A program made the position numbers and the translations under genes. From Dactylorhiza incarnata (lineage: Eukaryota; Streptophyta; Magnoliopsida; Asparagales; Orchidaceae), in the NCBI GenBank assembly GCA_033032865.1, contig JAWHQI010000004.1, positions 26,394,001 through 26,458,000 on the forward strand: a stretch of 64,000 nucleotides of DNA, written 5' to 3'. Shown in pieces: positions 44,149 to 55,281 of this stretch. The notes beneath the pieces are model-generated. The model was not told the DNA's origin. It did no database searches and saw only the letters and a program-made list of their open reading frames with translations. The stretch's first letter is position 1. Every line of letters starts with the position of its first letter.

Positions 44149-44531
44149 GGTTTTACATGGGGAGTTAAGAAAGTTGGTGCACCCAGACTGATTGGATTGG
44201 GAGAGGTCACCAAGGGAAGGTATGAGTGAGATGCCCGGTTGACTAGGAGGAAAGAGTGTGTTTGGGATCGACAAAAGATCGTCATTCCCTTGGAGTGAAG
44301 TAAACACACTTAGCGTTATTATGTGTAACATTAATAGTGGTCAGATCAAGGGTAGACACCAATTAGAATAAGTGCCTTGGAAAGTGATCTTTGGGGTTCA
44401 GCCCATCATATCTCCTAGTACGGCTGCGAGCCCCTCACAGGGTAGTCCTCGGGAAGTCTATGGTTAACCCAAAACCATAGGAATAATTTGTTATGCAAGA
44501 TTAACTTAAGAATATACACAACCACACCCGT
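44149..44531 (+). repeat. 3' LTR of element O, right portion
   Basis: It resumes the LTR interrupted at 7155 and matches positions about 118-505. Similarity stops at the GTTG around 44531, where P sequence begins. The rest of this LTR is not in the window. Confidence 0.8.
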
Positions 44532-44616
44532 TGATCGACCGGACTGCCCATTGATCGGCAATAGAAGCGGGGAAAATTGATTCCATGTGTCATTAAATTG
44601 AAATTGATAGGGCTTC

Positions 44617-44653
44617 TCGTCGATCGACGGGACCGCCCGTCGATCGACGAGAG
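44617..44653. repeat. Perfect 16-bp inverted repeat in P LTR
   Basis: CTCGTCGATCGACGGG and its complement are separated by ACCG. A weaker relative, GATCGACCGG, lies at 44533. Confidence 0.85.
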
Positions 44654-45102
44654 TACCCGCTGATTTTTTTTCTTCTTTCCTTAGAGTAGTTTTTGTTCTA
44701 ATGCTTGCTTTTGGTTGGTTTATTAAGCCTCGTGATGAGGTATTTATTCATTTTTGAGTCTTTCTGGACGAATAGTGTGAAAGATTCCCTTTGATTCCAC
44801 TTGTCTCTTCTTGTAATATTGTGAATTCTTTCAATTATTGTACTGACTTTTCCAGCTATTTGGAAGTACTTCTTTGGTTATTCCAAGGTAAGAATTACCT
44901 TATGATTCTTTTTTGTTTGCCTGGTTTGCCACCTTTAAAAATGTTAAACCAGGTAAGTTACTGATAAGTATAAATCAAATGTGGTCTAATAGGGATTGTC
45001 TCCAATGTAATTCAAGTTAATTGTCCCTTGACTTGTGGCTGAGCATGTGGTTATTGCCTGAATGAATGCCAAACCAAGTAGAGTTATAAATTGATATAAT
45101 TT

Positions 45103-45345
45103 AAAGACTGGAGAGTGGGTGGATATGGTAGGCCCCCACCATAGTAGTATTGTAGACTGGAGAGTGGGTGAATATGGTAGGCCCCCACCATAGTAGTTTT
45201 GTAGACTGGAGAGTGGGTGGATATAGTAGGCCCCCACCACAGTGAATTATAGACTAGAGAGTGGGTGGATATGATAGGCCTCCACCACAGTGGATTTTAT
45301 ACTAGAGAGTGGATGAGTATAATTGACCTCCACCACAGTTCTTTC
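45103..45345 (+). repeat. Five tandem ~48-bp repeats
   Basis: Units read AGACTGGAGAGTGGGTGG...GTAGGCCCCCACCATAGTAG with growing divergence to the right. Each unit has GTGGGTGG facing CCACCA, so each can fold. Confidence 0.88.
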
Positions 45346-46241
45346 TTTTAAGTTATCATATAAGCAACTTGGTATGGTTTTGGCCACTTCTTGGATACCC
45401 TTGTTTCTCAGGTTACTTTTTAATCATGTCTGGAATTTTTTCGTTGACTTTACTATTTCTGTGCCTTACTCCTGATTGCACATTGCTCCCTTTATTTAAT
45501 ATTGTTCCTATTATTACTGTTACTTGCTCCCTTTTGGGCCGAGGCATTCTTTTCTTTTGAGTGCCCTAGGTTCAGGTTCAGGTCAGTAGCTGCAGCAAGT
45601 TGTAGAGTTGTGATGTCTGGTCCCCGGTAGAGGATCTTCCCTTCCTTCTTGGTGAGGAGCAGTCTTGAATTTTGCCTCCCTGCCTTCGCCTTGTGGGCTT
45701 TTGTCAGTTATAGGAGCTCGTAAGGTTGTTATTTTCAATGTACTTGCAGGTTTCTATTACTTGTACTACTTTTGAGGTAGATAGATGTTGCTCTCTGGGA
45801 AAATATGTACTTTACTACATTATGTGAAATATTTTGTGTAAAGCATTGCATATCATAACTTTTCTTATTATGTACCACCTATTTTGAAATCGTACTAAGT
45901 ATTTTTCACATATATATAGTAAATCTAGACATGTGCTAGCCTTGAAGACCTGTTTGGTCTTCATGCTTGTGTAGGAAATATGAATCTATATTTTCCGCCG
46001 CGTAAGTATATTTCCCATTTGTGGACTAAGTATTCCACAGGACCGAGGGACACGGTCCCAACTTAAAAGAAGCCAATGTTATCATTGATTTAATCATATT
46101 TATATTTTGTATAAATGTTCGTAAAAAGTGTTTGCCTGGGCGTATGCAGTTGTCCCTTGCATGACATGGCATCATGATACATATTTTCCCCTTACTCTGA
46201 TAATACTTAAAATATTTTGGGAAAATGGGGGTTGTGACAGT

Positions 46242-46257
46242 TGGTATCAGAGGGAGG
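46242..46257 (+). promoter_or_regulatory. Primer binding site of P (tRNA-Met)
   Basis: TGGTATCAGAGGGAGG, two bases after the LTR end. Confidence 0.88.
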
Positions 46258-46404
46258 TTGGCCGGGTTGCTGGGATAGTCTGGTTGGCCCGACTAACCAC
46301 CTGGTGAGAAACATTATTCATTGCATACACCCACCGATGGGTCATCGGTAGATCTCGGCTGAAGCATGGACACGACACGCATAAGTATAAAAGAAGTATA
46401 CGGG

Positions 46405-46572
46405 GCATATTATGTAGCATAGGATGCATAATATATGTCTGTATATGGATCCTCATAGGTGACAACATGCGACTGATATGTAGTATGGGATGCATAATGT
46501 AGGTCGCATGCGTGTCCATTAGATTTTTTTCGTTACATGCGGTAATATGTAGTATGGGATGCATAAGACCGC
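46405..46572 (+). repeat. Leader repeats of P
   Basis: Three copies of ATGTAGTATGGGATGCATAA-like words at about 66-71 bp spacing. They lie in the untranslated leader between the primer site and gag. Confidence 0.65.
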
Positions 46573-46917
46573 ATGTGTACGCCACTCATAACAGGTATTA
46601 AGGCTTTTCTTAGACTGCATAGAACTGCATGCATTGCATAAGCACACGTGCCAAGTTGGAGATCTGCGTGATGACACATGTACACTCATGGTTTTAAAAG
46701 GAAGATTTTAAACCTTCATGCATACGGGAGAGGTGCACGAGGGATTCAAGGGTGATGATTTATCATCCTGAGTATTGCGAAATATAATATATAAAACTCT
46801 TCCCAGAGCAAGGTAGTAGTAGCAAGAGCAAACGTTTGTATGTCTTTTGGAATGTCTTCTCATCCTAGAGGGTTGAGTCCAGTTTTGATAGGTTGTTTGT
46901 TCTTATCTTTCTTAGAT

Positions 46918-47195
46918 ATGACCCCAAAGCGTCAGCCAATGAGACTCGTTCCCCCATCTGGGGGAGAGTCACCAGGTGCGCAAAGCGAGGCTATGTTGGA
47001 GGAGTTGCATCTTAGCAATGAGACATTGACGCGACAGTTAGTCACGATGCAGGAGCAGATGCAAGTATTGTTGACTGCCACTCAGCGGCAGCAACCAGTG
47101 ACGAATCAGCCGGAGCCCGTCCGTCCTTCACCCCTTGTTCCTCCTGTAGCGTTGCAGCCAGAGATGAACTTTATTTTGCACTTCCAGAGGATAGG
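46918..47195 (+). pseudogene. P gag, N-terminal part (split by D)
   Basis: It starts at ATG 46918 (MTPKRQPMRLVPPSGG). A heptad-like, Leu/Gln-rich segment (LEELHLSNETLTRQLVTMQEQMQVLL) suggests a coiled coil. The frame runs to FQRIG at 47195, where D is inserted, and resumes after 53554 with PPTYDGREY. The ORF seen past 47195 is LTR sequence. Confidence 0.75.
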
Positions 47196-48153
47196 TGATG
47201 GCGCAAATCTCACACACCGCTATAGGCGGTAGCTCGACTGCGACACGAAACGGCAGTGTACCGATCGTTCAAGTAATATAAAATGGGGAAAATCCCCGAG
47301 TATCGAATCTATCAAGGAACACAGTAAGGTGGAGTTAGGTTTCGAGGAAGGACTTGAGATTGAAGTCCTTAAATCGGATGGAATGCGGGGGAGTTGGGTT
47401 GGCTTTTGGAAAATAAAATAAAAGCTATCAACTACTCCTATGCAATGCCGCTATGCAATGCTTCGCTTGGCGGGATGGAGACTAGGCAGGCCTTGAGCGC
47501 GCTGCGTCGAAAGGGCGGATGGACGAGTAGGCTAGCGGAGTGAGGGTCGCAAGCACCTCTTCGACAAGCACGCCACTAGCAATTGCTAGTGCGGCACACG
47601 AACGTGACGGCGGAATGGAAATGGACGGCGGCGCACCTCAAGCAACTCAAATAGATAAATTACACAAACACATAGACATGAAATATATATGTAAATATAA
47701 CTAATTCAAGTGCCACTTCATCATAATAATGAGATCTAAAACATATACACATCAATAAGAGAAGAATAAGGCAAGAAATCGACCGAATCCGAAGGCTCGT
47801 TGGAGATTCACGGTTGGAATCGCCGGGTTGTCAATCCGCGTCCAAGCTCGGTCCGCAACTACGTCCGGGGTAGAGAGAGCTGTCACGACTCTCCAATGGA
47901 CCCGTCTTCTTCGTGTCACGATCCGGTAGAGGTTGCAAACTTCCTCTTGCTCGATGGAGATGGCGGCTAGATCTTCCTTTGGAGCTCTTGGATGAAGGAG
48001 GAGGCCGAGAGGAAACTCCGGCTCAAGATTGGCATGAAGAACAAGCCCGGAGCACCTCTAGATGGTTGGCGGCGATGGAGGGGCGAAGTCGGACGAACTG
48101 GAGTAGAAAACGGCGGAATACGGCGGGGTATGTGACCTAAATCGCGAGCAGGG

Positions 48154-48161
48154 AATTTATA
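48154..48161 (-). promoter_or_regulatory. TATA box of D LTR
   Basis: The minus strand reads CCTATAAATTCCC. The same box in the 5' LTR is at 52883-52890. Confidence 0.65.
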
Positions 48162-48178
48162 GGCGCTGGAATTAAACA

Positions 48179-48540
48179 GTGCGCACGGTCAGTGGCGCAC
48201 GACCGGTGGTCGTGCGCACTAGAATTCGATGATCGTGCGCTCTGCCTGGACGGAACCTCCAAAGACAGAAATTATGAAATAACATGTTCGCACGACCAGT
48301 GGCGCACGACCGGTGGTCGTGCGCACTAGAGTTGATGGTCGTGCGCACTACAGCAAACAGAACTCGGAAATTAAATGGTAAGTGCGCACGAGCAGTGGCG
48401 CACGACCGGTGGTCGTGCGCACTAGCGTAGATGGTCGTGCGCACTGCACCAAACAGAACTCAAAAAAGGGTTAAGTGCACACGATCAGTGGCGCACGACC
48501 AGTGGTCGTGCGCCATAGAACCGGTGATCGTGCGCAGTGT
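48179..48540 (-). repeat. GCGCACGACC hairpin array in D 3' LTR
   Basis: Four blocks of GGCGCACGACCGGTGGTCGTGCGC type, each followed by a lone GGTCGTGCGCACT-type word and an ACAGAACTC-type word. The array begins 17 nt from the TATA box (minus sense). The second copy, with one more 22-bp unit, is at 52907-53290. Confidence 0.9.
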
Positions 48541-48798
48541 TCCTGTGCAGAATTGCACCGGGAACACTTGCACGACTCCTATTCCCGCACAACCACAGAT
48601 CTAGCCACTGAAAGTGGCACTTAACAGCACATGAATACTACTAATGACAATAAGCACGAAAATCACACCAAAGTGGGCCTAGATGTGCACCTAGCGTGGA
48701 TTATCAAATATAAACTATAACAAGGCTAAAGTGCAGTGAAAAGACTAAATAGATGGCCCAAATGAGTCCATAAAAGTGTATATGATCAGGACTCATCA

Positions 48799-50532
48799 CA
48801 CCCCCAGACTTACCTGTTTGCGCGTCCCGAGCAAACAAATTCTAAGCGAACTAGGAAAGAACAGTAGATGGCTTAATGATTATACTACAGAGTACCATGC
48901 GAAGTCGCATGCTCACGTGCATAAGAAAAATAGTAGAAAAGATTTCTGATTATAAAAACAGTTTATAAATTTCTAAAAGAGTAAAAGCATATTACAACTA
49001 CTCAAAATGGTGAACAACGGTGAATCATTCGGTCATGCATATGGAGAAAGTAAACTAAGCGTTGAGATGAGCATTGCTCAAGATTGGGATGCCGGATAAA
49101 CTTCACCGAAATCCATCGGTGTCGGTGACCATAGGCTTGCCCGGACACATTCTCTCCACGACACTAGATTGGTTCATAGCGCGAGTCGGTAGGACATTAG
49201 GTTAGAGATGGGGCTTGGGTTACGGTGAGGTAAACAATGATAAACAAAATGGCTTGAACACATAACCCAAATGAGCTTTAAAATAACTACCCGCGCACCA
49301 AAATCGAATGCAAGTGCACCACACCCCCAGACTTGGACTTTCGCAACATAGGTGTGTGCACCGCCTACTCCCAATACATAATATTTCTACATGAGTTTTC
49401 AATAAAACTCATTTTTCTTTCCTCTCTTTTTTTTCATTTTTCTTTCTATCTTTCTTTTTCTTGTCTTTTTTTTCTTTCAGCAAAATTTTCAAATGAGCAC
49501 ATCCACAGATTCACAGAATAGACACCATAATCAACACCCCCCCAAAATGTAAATGAAACTACAACTAAAGCTCAGATTTGGGTGTGCGACTAGGCTAGGC
49601 TTTTAGGCTTTGGTGAGATAAATGTGGAGCTGAATCAAGAAAAGGGTAGGCACAAAGGGGCTAGCAATGGTAGACGATAGGCATGAAATAAAAAGTTCAA
49701 CCGGGCCAAAATAATGGCCTACGTCATTCTCATGCACTAGAACTATCCTATGCCAATGCTTCAAGAATCGCTTGGGGCAAGTTCTAGCCACCGAGAAAGA
49801 TTCTCCTTTCTCCCGACTCAAGCAATACGAGTCTAGCGATCGTTTACACACATCCCTATGCTACCGTTTGATTCCACCGAATTCACCATTTGAGTAGAGT
49901 AAACAACATTTACACTAATAGAAAAAAAATATAAAACCATAAGTATGAAGAGAAGTCTAATCAACACGAATTTCTATGCAACCGAGCACTCGACTAGGAG
50001 CACTACTAAAGTCAACATTTTACTCTGCTGCATAGTCCTAAGCCATCAGCTAGACTTTCCCAAATAAGCAGAAGAATTAAATTCACAACAGAGCAAGCAA
50101 ACAGATGAGTACGCGCTCAAGTGGGTGATGTGGTGTGCAATGAAAATAAACAAAACATTTTAAATGAAATCTTCTAGCATGCAGTGCAATAGTGCACGTG
50201 AGCGGGTAAACAAAACTACTCTCCCCCAGACTTAAACTAAACAATCCACAGAATATATGACATGAAAATCAGAAAAAGCTAGGGAAAGAGAGTACCCAGT
50301 GCTCAGAAATGAGCACACCAGAAGATTGGCGTTTAAACCACGACTAAGCTGCAGCATCCGCCATCCAGAAGAAGTACCTGCAGGGGTCAGCTCCGCAAAA
50401 CAAAAGAAAATAGAAAACTGAAAAGAAATATTACTAACTAAACATGATTAGATGAAATAAAAATGCAGAAAAGAAAGATAACTACTGGGGTTATTGTCCT
50501 CCCAGCACGACTTATTCTAAATTAAAACGGTT
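48799..50532 (-). other. D 3' non-coding block
   Basis: No gene. Adjacent to the LTR is the tract AAGTCTGGGGGTG preceded by a GTTTGCTCGGGACGCGCAAAC hairpin. The TCTAGTGTCGTGGAGAGAATG motif is at about 49145-49167 (minus). T-rich runs lie near 49406-49470 (plus), with a C-like segment at about 49585-49800. A second tract TTAAGTCTGGGGGAG is at 50221-50236. Order and spacing match C. Confidence 0.75.
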
Positions 50533-51666
50533 CTAGCTAATGGGCCTATGAAAAAGAAAATGCACAGGTAACTGCTCCATTATCCGTTTCGGTAGCTGGT
50601 ACCGATACGGAGATAAGGCAGTCACCCCTCTACCTAGATATAGATACCTGCTCCTCACAGGTAGAGGGTAGAGAATGTAAGAAAAGGAGGAGGCCTGGTC
50701 CTCACTCATCTCACAAAACACATCCTTGCTTAGCAAGGTATCGTCAACAGCAAGGTGGCAGGAAGAAAAGGCAATGAGTGAAGCTTCCTCAACGGAGGGG
50801 GAATAAACCTCCTCACATGAGAGGATACTCTCATCATTGACTTGAGCAAAGAGCTCCAAGTCCTCCTGATGTACCTGTGAAGACTCAACCTGCACAGGCT
50901 CAGATGAAGAAAGGGGGTCAGGAAATAAAAGAGAAGAATGACATAAATAATCAATCATCAGGGGAGTGATCCCGGTCTCACTCCCAGCAGGATCCAAGGA
51001 TAGATCACTATCATCATTGTAAGTATCATGGCGAGGGGAACCCAAGAACTCAAGGTCCTCGGTGGTGAGTTGGACCTCCTCGTCCCATGAGGAAGTGCAA
51101 ACCTCCTCATCAGAAGGAGTATCCTCCTCAACCCACCTCGGAGCATCCTCCGAGTCCGAAGCATCACCCCGCTCCTTTACTTTGATAGGATCATAAAGAA
51201 TGTGTGTAGAAAAATCGTGCAAAGAAACTGGAAAAACACAAAGATTTGGTTCCTCCGTAAAAAGATCTGCTAAAGCCTCCCCGATGGAAAGAATACTTTC
51301 CTCATCATGCTCAGGTGCATCTAGGAGCTCCCATTCCTCTCCTTGTTGGCTAATAGATGAGTGATCATCATCACTAGGAGTGAAGCCATACACAGGGAGT
51401 GAGGAATCCATGCACAAAACAGGCTCAGGGATAGAGGGCACAATTGCCTCCATGGGTAAAGAAGGAGTGATAGGGACAATGTCGCCCTGAGTGGAGGAGC
51501 GGCGGTCAGGCTTGAAAAGACTAGGACAGTCCTTCAATTCATGACCCTCTCCTCGACACAATAAGCAAACAATGTTCCTACACTGCCCAGCATTCAACTC
51601 ATTCATTTGGTCTAAATAATAAACCATCTTATCATTAAAGCTAGGCGAAATACCCCATGACGACAT
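50533..51666 (-). CDS. D acidic zinc-knuckle protein, unknown function
   Basis: 377 codons from ATG 51666-51664. One intact CCHC knuckle near the N-terminus (about residues 35-48): C-LL-C-RGEG-H-ELKD-C. The rest is strongly acidic and Ser-rich (EEWELLDAPEHDEESILS, SDSEDAPRWVEEDTPSDEEV), with no capsid, protease or polymerase motif. The last ~40 residues are Tyr/Arg/Leu-rich. I recognise no family for it. Being the only gene of a recently mobile element suggests a role in RNA binding or packaging with a helper's proteins; that is inference. Confidence 0.75.
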   Translation of the reverse strand: MSSWGISPSFNDKMVYYLDQMNELNAGQCRNIVCLLCRGEGHELKDCPSLFKPDRRSSTQGDIVPITPSLPMEAIVPSIPEPVLCMDSSLPVYGFTPSDDDHSSISQQGEEWELLDAPEHDEESILSIGEALADLFTEEPNLCVFPVSLHDFSTHILYDPIKVKERGDASDSEDAPRWVEEDTPSDEEVCTSSWDEEVQLTTEDLEFLGSPRHDTYNDDSDLSLDPAGSETGITPLMIDYLCHSSLLFPDPLSSSEPVQVESSQVHQEDLELFAQVNDESILSCEEVYSPSVEEASLIAFSSCHLAVDDTLLSKDVFCEMSEDQASSFSYILYPLPVRSRYLYLGRGVTALSPYRYQLPKRIMEQLPVHFLFHRPIS

Positions 51667-51900
51667 TTTCAATAATTAAAGCAGATAAAATGAAGCAGGA
51701 ATTCTTTGCAAGAAAAATCCACACAACTAATAAAGCTCCTTAGATTTAAACTTGCCTAAAACTTTTAAAATAGGGAAAGACGAAATAAAGGCAAACAACA
51801 GACGATTAAAGGCAAAACAAAAAAAATAGAAATGCGGCTAAACACAAAGAAAGAACAACTATCTCTCGTCTCCCTCTCAAGAAAACTCACAGGACTGTGT

Positions 51901-51918
51901 TCCCCGGCAACGGCGCCA
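51901..51918 (-). promoter_or_regulatory. Primer binding site of D (tRNA-Asp)
   Basis: The minus strand reads TGGCGCCGTTGCCGGGGA, identical to the site of C. Confidence 0.93.
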
Positions 51919-51924
51919 AAAACT

Positions 51925-53549
51925 TGATGGCGCAAATCTCACACACCGCTATAGGCGGTAGCTCGACTGCGACACGAAACGGCAGTGTACCGATCGTTCA
52001 AGTAATATAAAATGGGGAAAATCCCCGAGTATCGAATCTCTCAAGGAACACAGTAAGGTGGAGTTAGGTTTCGAGGAAGGACTTGAGATTGAAGTCCTTA
52101 AATCGGATGGAATGCGGGGGAGTTGGGTTGGCTTTTGGAAAATAAAATAAAAGCTATCAACTACTCCTATGCAATGCCGCTATGCAATGCTTCGCTTGGC
52201 GGGATGGAGACTAGGCAGGCCTTGAGCGCGCTGCGTCGAAAGGGCGGATGGACGAGTAGGCTAGCGGAGTGAGGGTCGCAAGCACCTCTTCGACAAGCAC
52301 GCCACTAGCAATTGCTAGTGCGGCACACGAACGTGACGGCGGAATGGAAATGGATGGCGGCGCACCTCAAGCAACTCAAATAGATAAATTACACAAACAC
52401 ATAGACATGAAATATATATGTAAATATAACTAATTCAAGTGCCACTTCATCATAATAATGAGATCTAAAACATATACACATCAATAAGAGAAGAATAAGG
52501 CAAGAAATCGACCGAATCCGAAGGCTCGTTGGAGATTCACGGTTGGAATCGCCGGGTTGTCAATCCGCGTCCAAGCTCGGTCCGCAACTACGTCCGGGGT
52601 AGAGAGAGCTGTCACGACTCTCCAATGGACCCGTCTTCTTCGTGTCACGATCCGGTAGAGGTTGCAAACTTCCTCTTGCTCGATGGAGATGGCGGCTAGA
52701 TCTTCCTTTGGAGCTCTTGGATGAAGGAGGAGGCCGAGAGGAAACTCCGGCTCAAGATTGGCGTGAAGAACAAGCCCGGAGCACCTCTAGATGGTTGGCG
52801 GCGATGGAGGGGCGAAGTCGGACGAACTGGAGCAGAAAACGGCGGAATACGGCGGGGTATGTGACCTAAATCGCGAGCAGGGAATTTATAGGCGCTGGAA
52901 TTAAACAGTGCGCACGGTCAGTGGCGCACGACCGGTGGTCGTGCGCACTAGAATTCGATGATCGTGCGCTCTGCCTGGACGGAACCTCCAAAGACAAAAA
53001 TTATGAAATAACATGTTCGCACGACCAGTGGCGCACGACCGGTGGTCGTGCGCACTAGAGTTGATGGTCGTGCGCACTAGAGTTGATGGTCGTGCGCACT
53101 ACAGCAAACAGAACTCGGAAATTAAATGGTAAGTGCGCACGAGCAGTGGCGCACGACCGGTGGTCGTGCGCACTAGCGTAGATGGTCGTGTGCACTGCAC
53201 CAAACAGAACTCAAAAAAGGGTTAAGTGCACACGATCAGTGGCGCACAACCAGTGGTCGTGCGCCATAGAACCGGTGATCGTGCGCAGTGTTCCTGTGCA
53301 GAATTGCACCGGGAACACTTGCACGACTCCTATTCCCGCACAACCACAGATCTAGCCACTGAAAGTGGCACTTAACAGCACATGAATACTACTAATGACA
53401 ATAAGCACGAAAATCACACCAAAGTGGGCCTAGATGTGCACCTAGCGTGGATTATCAAATATAAACTATAACAAGGCTAAAGTGCAGTGAAAAGACTAAA
53501 TAGATGGCCCAGATGAGTCCATAAAAGTGTATATGATCAGGACTCATCA
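51925..53549 (-). repeat. D 5' LTR (1625 bp)
   Basis: Pair of 47196-48798. The 22-bp difference is an extra ACTAGAGTTGATGGTCGTGC-type unit near 53058-53096. Confidence 0.92.
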
Positions 53550-53554
53550 ATAGG

Positions 53555-54269
53555 ACCCCCGACCTACGATGGGAGGGAATACATTATGGCACTTGATGAT
53601 TGGATCCTAGCGATGTAGGAGATGTTCTCGTACTCTGGTGTTTCTGTTGACCAGAAGGTGATGGTCACAGCCTTTCAGCAGAAGGGCTTGGTGAAGAGTT
53701 GGTGGATTAGAGAAAAGGAAGCACTTGCAGAAGGTTGCTCGTGGGAGAAATTTAAGAGGATGTTGTTGAAGAAATTTTTGCCTACAGATGAGCAGGACCG
53801 TCTGATCATTAACTTCCTGCATTCGAAGCAAAGGCAACTCACAGTAGGTGAGTATGAGGTTGACTTCAGCAAGCTGAGCAGATTCAACCCATATTTAGTT
53901 GTCACTGAGGAAAGAAGGGTGAAGAGGTTTCTAGGAGGTCTCCGCAGCGAAATCTAGCAGCTAGCTAGTGCTCACCGATCCATGAGCTTTGCAAATGCGG
54001 TGGAAGACGCTTTGAAGGTCGAGGCGATCGAGAATGCAAACAATAGTGGAAGGAATTAAGAAAGGAGAAAAGAAAAGCTGGCGATGGGTCAGCCTTGCTC
54101 TAGGAAAGAAGGGAGAGGTAGTGTGCAGTTTTTGTGGCCGTGTTGGCCATCCTTTCGAGAAGTGTTTGAAGAGCTTAGGCGCACAGAAGCAGCTGCAGGT
54201 GATGGCTCTTCAAGGTGATCTGAAGAATGACACGTATTGCACTTATTGCAGACAGATGGGGCACGATCT
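53555..54269 (+). pseudogene. P gag, middle part with CCHC knuckles 1 and 2
   Basis: It continues the frame from 47195. The capsid core has DDWI, QQKGLVKSWW, FLPTDEQDRLIINFLHSKQRQLTVGEYEVDFSKL and RVKRFLGGL. Stops occur at about 53618 and 53955, and a shift near 54100. Knuckle 1 (CSFCGRVGHPFEKC) is at about 54123-54164. Knuckle 2 starts at 54238 (CTYCRQMGHD) and is cut by solo LTR I; its last Cys lies after 55282. Confidence 0.82.
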
Positions 54270-55276
54270 TGTTGGGTTTTTCTAGAACCATACATCACAT
54301 GTAGGAGCAGCGGAAATAAACAGAAACAACCCAAAAGACTCGAATCGGGCCATGAACATTGAATCAAGAAGTTAATAAAATTTCTAGGTATGAAATTACC
54401 TTAGTGGGGTTGGATCGAATCCAACCTAGATGCTCCAAGAAGAAGATTCCTGTCGGCGGCAAAGAGAGTTCTCACGTAGAATTATGTCTACGTCTCTACA
54501 GAGATCCACACGAGATGGGAGAAGAACGACTGCACCTTGCACTTCCACGAACTGCTAGGTTCGCTCCAGGAAGAACAATCATGACGACAATCGCCAGAGA
54601 GGAGGTCGGCGGAGGCGAACGAGGCGGCGGAACTCCTTCCGTCTAGGGTTCGGGCGGAACTCTTCCGTCGGCTCCTCTTCTTTATCGAATAAGAGTAGTG
54701 CTGAACCCTTAAGTGTAAGTACTATTTATAGCCGAAGTATAAACAGACCTAAAAGAATCGCTATCCGCAGTCCATACAGAAAAAGAACTCTTTCTGTAAC
54801 AATTCGTTGGGATTTCACGAATCAGCATTCGTCGAGTTTACACGGGACAATCCGACGAATTCCGACGAATCACATCAGACGGCAACATTTGCCGAGTTAA
54901 GGATCTCTGTAACAATTCGTCGGGATTCCACGGAACAATCCGACGAATCCGACGAATTCCGACGAATCATATCAGACGGCAACATTTGCCGAGTTAAGGA
55001 TCTCTGTAACAATTCGTCGGGATTCCACGGAACGATCCGACGAATTCCGACAAATCCGACGAATCATATCCGACGAATTCCGACGAATTCCGACGAATTC
55101 CGACAGCAACATTTGCTTTACCTCCCCTATTCTATATGGTGATTGGTAACCTTTACCAACACAGTCACTCTTCCAACTTCTCCACATGCTCTTATGTGCG
55201 ACCCTGCAGGCTCATATCGCGTTGGCAGTGATATTACATGTTTGACCACTTCTAGATCACAATGGTAACTCCAACA
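54270..55276 (-). mobile_element. Solo LTR I, copia-like
   Basis: 1007 bp, TGTTGGGTTT to CTCCAACA, with TSD GATCT at 54265-54269 and 55277-55281. The TATA complement at 54723-54730 (TATAAATA on minus) sets minus orientation. TGTTGGA...CCAACA ends and the TTCTAGAA near one end are common in copia LTRs. No interior remains, so it is a product of LTR-LTR recombination. Confidence 0.85.
54795..55105 (-). repeat. ATTCGTCGG / CCGACGAAT array in LTR I
   Basis: About twenty copies of CCGACGAAT or its complement occur, in facing pairs. Two longer direct units (GGCAACATTTGCCGAGTTAA...) are included. The array lies upstream of the TATA box in minus sense. Confidence 0.88.
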
Positions 55277-55281
55277 GATCT

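Larger units (their letters stand above)
44532..46239 (+). repeat. 5' LTR of Ty3 element P (left edge uncertain)
   Basis: The right edge GGTTGTGACA is followed by a primer site. The left edge is set where similarity to O stops; TGATCGACC there is an unusual LTR start, so this LTR may be truncated. It contains a CTCGTCGATCGACGGG/CCCGTCGATCGACGAG inverted repeat (about 44617-44653) and five tandem ~48-bp units (45103-45345). No gene. Confidence 0.65.
47196..48798 (-). repeat. D 3' LTR (1603 bp)
   Basis: It runs TGATGGCGCAAATC to ACTCATCA. It contains an 18-bp perfect palindrome CACTAGCAATTGCTAGTG (47574-47591), the TATA complement (48154-48161) and the hairpin array (48179-48540). The 75-codon frame at 47913-48140 is repeated in the other LTR and has no recognised relative. 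Confidence 0.92.
47196..53549 (-). mobile_element. Element D: non-autonomous Athila-like LTR retrotransposon
   Basis: LTRs at 47196-48798 and 51925-53549; TSD ATAGG at 47191-47195 and 53550-53554. The tRNA-Asp primer site at 51901-51918 gives minus orientation. The 3.1-kb interior has one ORF and no protease, RT or integrase. The LTRs differ by about eight substitutions plus a 22-bp duplication, so it moved recently. The 3' block is homologous to that of C. Confidence 0.92.

Noticed and set aside
47913..48140. A 75-codon ORF repeated at 52642-52869
   Set aside because: It is in the D LTRs, antisense to the element, with no recognisable domain.
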